Assembly (NCBI GenBank): GCA_002344075.1
Contig: DDTM01000080.1
Span: 1 to 55,831, forward strand
Length of the DNA stretch: 55,831 bases
Direction of reading: 5' to 3'
DNA from: Bacteroidetes bacterium UBA2364
GTDB taxonomy: Bacteria > Bacteroidota > Rhodothermia > Rhodothermales > UBA2364
The translations under genes were made by a program, and so were the position numbers. This document shows positions 33,101 to 37,689 of the stretch, in pieces (position 1 is the stretch's first letter; each line of letters begins with the position of its first letter). The notes under the pieces were generated by a model that saw nothing but the letters and a program-made list of their open reading frames with translations, was not told the DNA's origin and searched no databases.

Positions 33101-36100
33101 AAGTTCAGACGTGGTGTCTCGGAGCAATCAGGTCGGAAATCGGAGGTGGTAAGACCAGTCGTATGGGTGAAGCGGAGGTTAAGATTGGTCCCACATCGGG
33201 GGCCATTGCTGACTTCTAAACCCAATTGCGAAGTGAACAGTAGATCGTGTATGAATCTTCCGCCCGCATAGCCCAATCGTCCAGTAATTCTCCCAAGGTT
33301 TAGTGTGGCAAGGGAACTACCCGGAACCAATTGAAGGGCCTCGTCTATTCGGCAATCAATAGAACCCATTCCTTCTGTACCACCCACCACCAAGTCGGTG
33401 ATACCGCATGTTTGGCGGCCACCAAACAGCGTGAGTGCGCCGCTTCCCACAAGTTGGACAGACGGAAACTGTAGTCGCAGGCCGGAAAGAGCCACCTGAA
33501 GCGGATTATTACCAAGGGTAAAAGTCTGTTCTAACCCCAAAAAGCCACTTAAACCCGTACCATTGGCCGAGAGACGGCCACGAAGAGTCCCCGTTGTTCG
33601 GTCCGGAAGATTGATGATGGCAGAAACATCCGCTTCCTCGAATCCTCGTTCACTTAGGCGTAAATTCCGAACCACCAACGGATCCGAAGAAAGATCGGTT
33701 GGCAGGGCCATTTGCACATCCGCATGAAGTGCTAAACTGGAACCAACACCTGCAAGGACAAAGCGGGTGAGTTGTAAAGGTGAACTTCCGAACAAGGTAC
33801 GGTTTACTTCTGCCGAGGTAGCCACATTAAACGAGCGGACTTCTTGTATCGCAAAGTCACCATTGTTTAACACCAGATCAAAGTTGGCACCAACCGAAGG
33901 AGGTGTACCGCCACTATTTAATCCCGCCAAAACCAATTGAATGGGATTTCCGGGGCGCGTAAATATCCGCAAACGTCCGCCGCCTAAGTCTTCGGTGGCG
34001 ATGAGTAATGGGCCGCCTTGCGAGGAGCGAAGCCGCAAAAACGCCAAGTCTGTGCGGGGTAGAGGTAATTGTTCGGGCAAGGGGAGTGCTGCCAAAAGTC
34101 CACCTGCCTCCAAGCGGAATCCAGCCGCGTCAAACGTTGCAACGCGGCTACCATCCACAAAAAAACCGAGTTGGCCACGTGACACCGCGATAGGCTCTGT
34201 TCCAAGTGTAAAGTCCGTAAAGCGCAATTGCAACCGATCTATCCCGAAAGATTCTCCCCCAAACCGGAGCTGTCCGGTTGTATTACCCGAAAAAGCAAAC
34301 CCGCTCGGCGTGAGGTTTACAGATTCTACCCGAATTGCAAAAAGGTTCTGGTTCGGTAGGGTAGCCGAGGCAGGGAACGTAGTGAAACGGCCTTCATTTA
34401 ACAGATAAGCCAACTGAAAAGCCGCACCAGATCCGCCAATTTGGGCAACTCCTTCTGTAAAGCGGAACGAGTTGAGGTCAAAAAGTCCACGATCAAAGCG
34501 TACAGGTATGTTGTCTGCCCCGATTTGAATCGCATGTGTTCCGGTGAGGCGCAAACCGGATTGGCTCAGGTTCAATCCGCCATTTAAGCGGAAGGTGAAA
34601 AAAGGATTTTCGGATGTGGGGAAAGGTAGGTTAAAGCCAGAGAGCAGATTGAAGTTAAAGGTTGAGAATCTGCCAGCGATTAAGTCTATATTGATCAAAC
34701 CATTTGCATTCACACCGCTTTGCCCAAATAAGCTCAGGTCTAATCCAGCACTTGCTTCTAATCGGGCGGTTTGAATCCCTCCAGAATTACCCAAGATCAA
34801 GTTTGAAGAACGCAAACTACCACTTCCAAACCCAAAGTTAAGCGGGCACGAGGGTACAATGTTTTCTATATTGCCAACTAACCTTCCACGTGCATCTATG
34901 CCAAGGCTTGTAGGCAATATGGTTTCCGCTATACCATCACATGTGAAGGGTGATCCGAATCTTAACGACCCGCCAAGCAATAAATTGGGGTTGATGTTAA
35001 GCCGTCCGCTGGATAGGGCCCCCTCCAGTTGTCCCCCAAACTGATTTACCCGCAAAGAAGCCATTCCTAACGGTATTTCACAACCCGATGGGGTTAGGTT
35101 GCCCAGATCCATGTTAAATGAATTGCCCGTAAACCGAAAATCGCGGACATTAAAACGTGGTGCTTGTAAACAAGCGGGTAATGGGAGATCGTCTGCCAAT
35201 CGAAAGGCAAAATCCATCAATACAGGCTGCCATGCCGCAGTCGTGAGATCAAACGCATTTAGTGTAAAAACTGGTACCCTTAGTGCGGTGAGTCGTCCTT
35301 TTAATACGCCAAAGTTTAATTCGGGTAGATTAGACAAATCCACCCCCGTAAGAACTGTACTGGGAAACGAAAAACCTTCTGGTGTAAGCCTAATACCGGC
35401 TATACGTGGAAGGCGAACAGTACCTAATATCCCACCTGTCAGTTGTCCGTCTATGTCTATGGCAAAATCCCAACGGTTTTGTGCCGTGTCGAAAGCCAAT
35501 AATGGAATGCGCAAATTGCTAAGGCTGAGGTCAAACAACCCCAAAGGCAAAGATGGTAGATTACAGGCAGGTGAAAGATCCCTAATGCTCCAACCGCTTT
35601 CCGTGAGGTCTGCATTTAGGCCAGCCATACAACGCCCTTCCGAAACATTAATTGCAAACTGACCATTCACCGTAAGTTCGGGGGTCATGCGGCCAGTACC
35701 TGTATCAAAACGGAGGCGCCCTTGTAGGCGATTAAGTTGTAACTGTACCAAATCTGATCCAGGGACAGCCCGAATCGTTTCATTAAGGGCACAATCAACC
35801 AATAGATCTTGCATCCCACCAGTAAACAAGACCTCGTCTAACGCGCAAGTAGTACCGTTCAAACTGAAGCGGCCAGAACCGCTTAACTGGGTTTCAGGAA
35901 ATCGGGCGCGAATGCGGTTAAGGACTAATTGTTGACTCGGAATACCTAAAGTGAAAATAGGGCTGGTGCTGGATTCTGAAAGTATTTCGCCGGAAAATCC
36001 ACTCCGTGAAAACCGCAAACTACCAGTAGCAGGTATGAGGTTGCCATTGGGAAGACGGAGAGCCCCTTCAGCGATAAACCCGCGCCCGAATTCCCAGCGT

Positions 36101-37287
36101 AACAGACGCACATCTATTAGTCCTCCGGAAGCCCCTCTTAAAAGACCGGAGTCTGGTGCAGGGCGTGCGGTCACTGAACCTGCTTGTAGAACTGGAGCCT
36201 CTAAAGAGCCTTTTTGGAGGCGAATATTTTCTACGTTAACGGTTATTGTTTCGGAGGAAGGGGTCGTTAGATTAAGGGAGGCAAGACCGTTTAGTAGCCA
36301 GTTGCTTCCTTCGTCGGTTACAACTAAATCTGTCAGCCCGGTCAGGGTAGCCAGCCCAGGTTCTAAAACAATTTGTCGTAGTTGGGCGATCACGTCGTCC
36401 GGTGCAGAGCCAGAGCCAAACGAGAACGTATAGATTTCACTTTGGCCGCCCTGGGCAATTGGTGCGCCGGAAATCGTTCGCGCTTTAACATTCCATGCAT
36501 AACGTTTTCCGGTTTCTAAGGGCAATAAATCACGGCCATATACAAACGAGGTTCCTCGCTGGAAGGCGGATTCAAGGTGGGCGCGATTGCCCCGAAACGC
36601 TTCATCGGTGGTTTGTCCTGGTAAGATTTCTACTAAACGTACCTGATATTCAACCGTTTGGCTGGAAGGTACCAAAACTGGTAACCACGTAAAAATGGGT
36701 TGGGCCTGTGTGACAACGGCTTCATCGGACGGAGAAAGCAGTACTGGCGCCTCCGGAAACGAAACCGTAAAGAAAACAGAAGCTGGTGGAGCTACTACAA
36801 ATTGCTCAGGATCGGTTGAAAGGGCTTCTAAGGTCAATTCGTAACGGCCCTCTGGTAATAATCCGGTCTGGTTAATGCGTGTCTGAATATCGGAGGGTAA
36901 CTTTCCTATCAAACTGGCGATATTGGGGAATAAGATTTCCGGCGCGTCACGAAAGGTGCGATAGGTGTAAACCCCTGGACGGATGGTAACCTCCTGAGAA
37001 GTTTCGGAAACCAGTTCCTGCCCATCAAGCGATAAAGAAAGGGCAAACCGGAATGTTCCAGGTTGCCGCGAGGCATGGCTATAGACAAACTGAACTGGGA
37101 AACGACCTGCCTGATAGTCGCGCTGTAGCTCAGCTAAATACGGAGTTTGGAGCACAGAAGGAACGCCAGATATGGTAATACGGGCCGTCCCTTGGCCATA
37201 GACCGGAAATATGCCGGAGGCAAGACTGGTAAATACCAAAAAGAGAAGTCCTGACCAATGACGGAGATTGGATTTCACCATGTGCAA
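18136..37287 (-). CDS. Giant modular exported protein (6383 aa), unknown family
   Basis: A single uninterrupted frame of 19 kb begins MHMVKSNL (the second ATG at 37281 is equally possible) with a signal peptide ending near VYGQ. Layout: an N-terminal beta domain (about 35-300) like the leading domain of large FN-type Bacteroidota proteins, from memory; five long modules in order M-M-N-M-N (about 390-4165), each ending in an LPxRLPLP...AYLxLR motif; a further beta-rich region (4165-5190) with amphipathic strands; a long helical, coiled-coil-like region (about 5197-5715); and FN3-like domains (about 5716-6383). Cysteines recur at conserved positions in the M modules, suggesting disulfides outside the cytoplasm. 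There is no T9SS sorting signal. Adhesin, envelope-spanning (TamB/AsmA-like) or scaffold roles are all possible. Confidence 0.9.
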   Translation of the reverse strand: MHMVKSNLRHWSGLLFLVFTSLASGIFPVYGQGTARITISGVPSVLQTPYLAELQRDYQAGRFPVQFVYSHASRQPGTFRFALSLSLDGQELVSETSQEVTIRPGVYTYRTFRDAPEILFPNIASLIGKLPSDIQTRINQTGLLPEGRYELTLEALSTDPEQFVVAPPASVFFTVSFPEAPVLLSPSDEAVVTQAQPIFTWLPVLVPSSQTVEYQVRLVEILPGQTTDEAFRGNRAHLESAFQRGTSFVYGRDLLPLETGKRYAWNVKARTISGAPIAQGGQSEIYTFSFGSGSAPDDVIAQLRQIVLEPGLATLTGLTDLVVTDEGSNWLLNGLASLNLTTPSSETITVNVENIRLQKGSLEAPVLQAGSVTARPAPDSGLLRGASGGLIDVRLLRWEFGRGFIAEGALRLPNGNLIPATGSLRFSRSGFSGEILSESSTSPIFTLGIPSQQLVLNRIRARFPETQLSGSGRFSLNGTTCALDEVLFTGGMQDLLVDCALNETIRAVPGSDLVQLQLNRLQGRLRFDTGTGRMTPELTVNGQFAINVSEGRCMAGLNADLTESGWSIRDLSPACNLPSLPLGLFDLSLSNLRIPLLAFDTAQNRWDFAIDIDGQLTGGILGTVRLPRIAGIRLTPEGFSFPSTVLTGVDLSNLPELNFGVLKGRLTALRVPVFTLNAFDLTTAAWQPVLMDFAFRLADDLPLPACLQAPRFNVRDFRFTGNSFNMDLGNLTPSGCEIPLGMASLRVNQFGGQLEGALSSGRLNINPNLLLGGSLRFGSPFTCDGIAETILPTSLGIDARGRLVGNIENIVPSCPLNFGFGSGSLRSSNLILGNSGGIQTARLEASAGLDLSLFGQSGVNANGLINIDLIAGRFSTFNFNLLSGFNLPFPTSENPFFTFRLNGGLNLSQSGLRLTGTHAIQIGADNIPVRFDRGLFDLNSFRFTEGVAQIGGSGAAFQLAYLLNEGRFTTFPASATLPNQNLFAIRVESVNLTPSGFAFSGNTTGQLRFGGESFGIDRLQLRFTDFTLGTEPIAVSRGQLGFFVDGSRVATFDAAGFRLEAGGLLAALPLPEQLPLPRTDLAFLRLRSSQGGPLLIATEDLGGGRLRIFTRPGNPIQLVLAGLNSGGTPPSVGANFDLVLNNGDFAIQEVRSFNVATSAEVNRTLFGSSPLQLTRFVLAGVGSSLALHADVQMALPTDLSSDPLVVRNLRLSERGFEEADVSAIINLPDRTTGTLRGRLSANGTGLSGFLGLEQTFTLGNNPLQVALSGLRLQFPSVQLVGSGALTLFGGRQTCGITDLVVGGTEGMGSIDCRIDEALQLVPGSSLATLNLGRITGRLGYAGGRFIHDLLFTSQLGLEVSNGPRCGTNLNLRFTHTTGLTTSDFRPDCSETPRLNLGALEALLANLRVPSLQFNPTTGHFDFEIQTDLQLAGSLLGTQGLPSLPGIRIRPNGITFPDVNFNSVQLSGLRPFDLGGIQARVSSFSMRGFTLDWFGRSPESPGNWDAQVGLNIGLGNVSEVPRCLQTTTFPLSLNISGSRLSATLPVQTLRDCSLPLGPASLELTGIGGSFTAGFESGRYNFSPVFSLSGNLRLSDTFTCMAASTMPLGTAALNLLPNGLVLGNVTANIPETCSLQFGPFQASVGRTTLSLGRSGDNQTATLDGIARLTIGDSAPFDGTYNLNLFTGRFNTYRFALSAPFVLAVPPESPVFRFNITSGELSNTGFNINGINTLDVGGSQIRAIFDNVRLNLSTLAIENGQIQLDAGMGLEAGIGSGGSLRFSAVNATQPPAVNPGIMLRLGSTITIDRTGLSLGGRGSAALNYRPEGGEALNLPRLDVDFGSGFSFNFSPFSVGSGRANLLDGSAIMGYIDRSGLQINPGYVVSRLLPERLPLPSETVAYLQLRRGGTALVETTTEPGGRVRLAIKRGETVNLVFPAMARGGRTPEVPVTFTDVVFDPALMQITGGSISADVSGLTDFILPDHFPLQLRNILYGERTISGRTVRGLFLTGNLRMFSENWAGDCPAAFQVLETGRLSGSLACTGINQNIPLPGVDNFASLRITGVNGAIDLALPGVATGTTTVNFGLDGQINLNSDGREMGRLGFTATLNNGIFTLNTTADGSQPGGLPRLDFGSFGMGITHLRDLSLSMTGGALQFGVGADLDFRIRMPNGTFVTIPANGAYFGTDGFRLPSIQLAGRTLADLGISPITLGPIQIQPTQIRIPSLNLGGLRALGTDLLAQLVPSFDLNFRMPSVSGLSRDLATTNIAFNNVTFRNGVFTGTLGGFDLPGNGLVVPFGTDAGLQVRQITARFFDDTGRQGVDVRFNGGLQFPSAFGDTRSCSASLTAALSSTGDIAATASGIAPCGSLTFGPLSLRFTRSDLALTLGSTTAATLEGTAEATLRTPDGQVLNANGDLGINLLNGSLTRSNILLNGPFVWQIPSDHALLSFTINSARLNTTGLTFDGAGQLDVPGAPVGVRFNAAQFGFDGRMNGGSIAFNAGFGFDIPLGEGTSWRLTAANAADAAGNFFRLNLPTGLSLDPTGLLVNGTASARINYGTQRFTESQLSLNFAGFRLGLTPFGVSDGRVDLNTQDGGRTVRIAYFDRDGFHPDNLLAALPLPARLPLPDAQLAYLQLRDSGGALLIETADEGSGRMAVRTRPGAPINFVIPALRGSNPSDPTLPVQFDFVLNTGDFTVREVRSFVANGAPILNAALFGAGSPIALQRFDLTGNGAGLALLADLNITLPTAISADPLSLRGIRINQRGFEEATINATLNMPGGTPANVTGLLRGGLGGLTGELLARADGVRPILRIGSQPIEAALTELRIQFPDVRISGNGGISLMNGVPTCAINNFTLSGETNNLNFSCSLGQRIQLVPGSALATLGIASLSGDLTFNARTNAFGYNLNASGDLAMQVEGMTACGASLDLSISNTSGFSARNVRPNCSGTPQLNLGFLNMGFRNLNLPTLTFNPVSGRFSFELAMDANLTVPTFNNLQLPQLSIRLTESGIRFNPFNYNETDLSGLGAFNLGFAQARITGLRLATPFTFNWFAHDSNTAGNWDFAFDLRMNLPSGPEFPACLQTSAINLNNLRFSGTGVSFNSAISAIGNGGCNIPMGPATLKITELSAQLSGSFNNHSFNLVPTVQIAGGINLGTPFTCSGAPSPLSLGATRLNIGSGGLVQGRIDNLAPSCPLQFGTYTASVNRANLIFGTTGGRQTVLFDGGASLTFAPGQSVSGTFELDVANARFNRYSFNLDNPFDWAVPATNPVFTFRINRARLDQNGLLIDGRNNLRFGDGAQMGVTFDQFLFNLDNASISSGSITFDTAFSLQAGINETTNQLAFSAAALNAPLTLSPGAMLKLTGAIRIDRTGLGVTGSTDAALRYRDWNLTGLGLTYSNDFRLSFSPFGITAGNMTINHNGSRVATISSIGIAIDPAFVLSVLPDRLPVPHVDVAYLELRRSGRLMVDMTTLPNGNLRINTQPGQTVNMVIPALRGSGSAPSLAVTFSNFEIDPRDFRVVGGYFSVRTADVSRIILPANFPLQLTDIGYGIQNYDGSPLAALFLTGTVRLFESNVPACNLTTYIQMDGRLRGNSACRGMDANIPLVGSSNLASLQIRDILGSINVPLTGGSPSFSLDINAGFRIRTRDEVGAPIAAELDVQAQLSETGFRLTGSMPRTLSSPPTIDMGIMAMGINRISSLTMAYTAGRFTFRAGLDVRMRFGLEEGRRVELPSYNIEISDSGLHFAAIDLHSGSTPPLNLDPFTLGPVAIDLLAFRMSPMTVDFFSGRLSDFNPRFDLEVTLPGFRATAPELANARISLNNAGLQDGNLVGTIIPYIPEGGLLRIPMGGSVRMNVTRIEGSLLNNSGTQGFNFQLTTELEYPNLSGSGPACRNPISLGFNGTTFTANASLAPCGSLNFDPVTLRFTSANLDLTFGGTPRAEFRGTAEATIRRDGMGPATATGTLGLNLLTGEVFDANISITGPFTWSLPSREPVFSFTVNSAGLNQDGITFNGAGNLRVGTGSIGVRFNSPHFRFRDMALTSGDITLDAAIAFDIGLGGGSSGFQLVSPSTPVPTGNFFRLGLPSSLRLDATGMTISGAATAQLRFGPRPEDFYNSLSLNFVGFTMNYAPVAVSAGRADIMLATGGTTTRLAYFDRDGFHPDNIAGILPIPARLGLPNQDVAYLQLRSGPSNSDPLLIQTQDMGSGRLRIFTRPAQPIQVVFAGFAGAPSAGVELDMTLNTSDFSVVSVGTFNVTITEQLNQALFGNFPVAITALGFSGSGSGLVFQASARINLPESLSRLPLDVENLRITSSGFESATVRIGTYSASYQPACESTPVQQASFSDGAVVIAACGIEMVLGSSGISALRFSGQLGGTFLQNNTGAATRMHLTGEVASGNWSFVASGAHLPSSRINLGFATLEPTRLALTANATEFAVTFDGTFRLPSIGTDFAISVTGLKVGTAGVSITSAVMTTPQTFNLFNNSLVMNVNRLALLGPGGGAPFRVQMSGAMNFMGQTGINFTDFTIGTDGSVSLGSGDVNFLAGRPINIIDQVFALNELRLGYVSGAFTLRANGNVTLPAPMSASSAVSVAMTVNPTTGAVTIPPTTVSFTLDATGRRNGSPLELTLGSFATIEPTGVQLTIDWQRPAQTTFYASGNVYVQNDNAKIIEFGRPTDLTNQYGIRVTFGGSVDWRLTNTPSFTFDTDFFSIQIAASMPTTSGGWQLVINGVAGLKIPGVAGARVGFADLTIDRTGIVNPGRFTGEFQAQLMGIATLSLGSFTNGTGNLTYRCEGPGSTPQNPVVQDCTVDTQSYMLFNGVQLSLGSTFSGGVEQVMYYIPRAGGIYLRIKNFNVSLNGVGNLTAHMEFTQSNGDFLLRAAGGGTITSLGGSGGVGFAFMGKFANKGGQLSFGMFAYISVPIPLYPGIVTLTGVGAGFFYRPENEDIRIVTNIINFTPMRPLPSVEGMTFAILLAADAGFVGTHPVYAVSVRTLFMFAAGGPGGAWAISINARGTVFGQSQERLNIGFFLNLEYSPTRFSMAGGVEVVVNYPSIVTGRAEVNFSVIKAGTAETVWAINGSINDFRIISIITVNGRFVVTNSGFLFDLSARGGFNFWIVAVNTSFDLSVWWNKPRDSFGAYVRMGIEASVLGGLASLSANAEGAFIREGPNYLIYAAASGRVKVIFVFEGTIRLWIACRNGSWDGGMGSDERYRQMIEDARNQAAEMEQAADEAAGALQQAQNAPQVFALSEAQLTAAGALLQSYPQSWRASFAAYAVNRERDFYNVVNTTFPGVNLAFPPVYQRVVEDVIEANRADLSTASLSASRTQMTINLSRVTAQAPAVITRLQGAVSEAIEWENEVNELDVALRNPIQNLRASWSGDTPPNFEIDQNAEDQNAQRMNDFRNAVAALDQQYQESIAAVTANINKIDDVMRGQTAVDIQAIAPAVTWSSSATNKQYSGMTIGSSMGYSTMLGVPKATQPNRSVQEIGRVFRDAMQSVHAFHSRYISYSWEMMDVYRRRLSALNSMRTNVESAINNVMNTPVNIRIFAINFVGPMRLIATSPIFNQTQFNALNTGSRELAYQRRLQILKLLYKNENDGDTRALNEANTFRTSLNNDNLMLNLENAGQEMWVTMHQNGLNERINAVPTEVANKLSEFNTGLTNLNTRYNAFSSAIDELYAVKARMMTTLFGMLDEYINWRTTVLRTTDNTTWRTQRANFARLMEPPVITGISFSSNKPTGQYFNDLSFSWSATHPNGVAEYAYAIDNTGGNTIITDEAFVSVGTETTQRHTVVKRSDSETQRTVAFRLMARGPGGNTAIRGVQVRVNVGTGSTYSGSGTTQGGNVLSNDTSAPAIWSANLTDKVETESTETSYFMSADPISGRPFMTPYSSTIRRIWVNETDRIPVDVVALDLESDIRDIEYAIGTSSGGTQIRSWGTMQGVRTRLGDNIATKTEATIRGLNLTSGNTYYLSVRAVNGQGLRSTVITKTFTIDTTKPTTPQAPLVARVEGGLIGGFTPPPPVNYATMSANTPVTYASPLTNTQPSIATPSYPLNWRASTDPAPSGSLASGVQFYRYILSTNRDATEASLATPEDQVRSTTSLSAVLSSGPLTFVDPFYAHIWAVDNAGNNGDALTIGPFSAPDPSVPTTPIVRAKLGTKAVYITQKSEDAESGLRGYQFAIGTTLGSTNLRPFPAENQLDLIANDAPRYTPPGSGTTFALGYFLALSDAPRAITANDLSSGSNVYVQVRSLNRQNMKSTTVSTGPFRIDTTRPQTSGITATYNRDSGDYTITVNNMSDGESGISYIEYRIINPVNSAVLQDWTTGAWWISPSFGTFSRTITRNRTADRSLLNVDVIVRISNGVGLETVSTVRVPIPQPPTYYFPPLFYTF
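24795..26975 (-). repeat. Module N2 of the giant protein
   Basis: Residues about 3438-4165, 727 residues. N type: FPLQLTDIGYG opening, PACRNPISL at the place of the N1 RSCSASL, and YFDRDGFHPDN before the closing IPARLGLPNQDVAYLQLR. A partial unit follows toward residue 4330. Confidence 0.65.
26976..29441 (-). repeat. Module M3 of the giant protein
   Basis: Residues about 2616-3438, 822 residues. M type with the same cysteine positions (PTCAIN, NFSCSL, ACLQ, FTCSG, PSCPL), ending in LPDRLPVPHVDVAYLELR. Confidence 0.65.
29442..31634 (-). repeat. Module N1 of the giant protein
   Basis: Residues about 1885-2616, 731 residues. N type: it opens with FPLQLRNILYGER, has its own middle part (SITLGP-like and RSCSASL segments) and shares the second half and the closing motif LPARLPLPDAQLAYLQLR with the M modules. 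YFDRDGFHPDN precedes the closing motif. Confidence 0.65.
31635..34079 (-). repeat. Module M2 of the giant protein
   Basis: Residues about 1070-1885, 815 residues between closing motifs. It repeats the M1 cysteine pattern (RQTCGI, SIDCRI, RCLQ, FTCMA, ETCSL) and ends in LPERLPLPSETVAYLQLR. It is clearly diverged from M1 and M3 at the residue level. Confidence 0.65.
34080..36120 (-). repeat. Module M1 of the giant protein
   Basis: Residues about 390-1070. This is the first M-type module, defined by FTLG near residue 445, paired cysteines (for example GTTCAL), ACLQ, FTCDG and the closing LPEQLPLP at 1070. The distance from FTLG to the closing motif is about 625 residues, the same as in M2. Boundaries are approximate and set by eye. 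Confidence 0.65.
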
Positions 37288-37689
37288 TAATTTTTGATTT
37301 TTGTCCGAAAACCTGGAAGAGGCAAGGACAAATCAGAAGAGCGGAAGTTGCCCAAACCACTTAGAAAATAAGGTGTTTCTGAGTTGATTTGGTTTTATAT
37401 TGGGGTGCTTAAAGCACAGTAATTTCAGTACTTGAGTGCCCTGCCGAATAGCAAATAGACCGGCTTTGTCGTTTGGAGCTATCTCCACTATGTAAATTGA
37501 TAATATTAAATTTACCGGATACAATTTAAAAAAACAATGGAACAAAAGTACACTTCCGGAGAAAAAAAATATCTTATATTCCAGTAAAGCGAATCCAAAC
37601 AGAGACCTGTCGAACCGTACAAAGTCCTAAAAGGTGTTCTTGAGTGCCTTTTTTGCATATATAAGCTGCTCTTTTATACTTCCGTAATT
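37288..37689. other. Divergent regulatory region between the two giant genes
   Basis: This 402-base AT-rich gap separates the starts of the 6383-aa and 3111-aa genes and must contain at least two promoters. No gene is supported in it. A short inverted repeat is annotated separately. TATAAG (37661-37666) lies suitably before the plus-strand gene, but no matching upstream element is clear. Confidence 0.45.
37405..37417. promoter_or_regulatory. Short inverted repeat, possible operator
   Basis: GTGCTT-A-AAGCAC is a perfect 6-bp inverted repeat about 120 bases upstream of the 6383-aa gene. Its position between divergent genes would suit a regulator site, but a 13-base palindrome can arise by chance. 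Confidence 0.2.
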
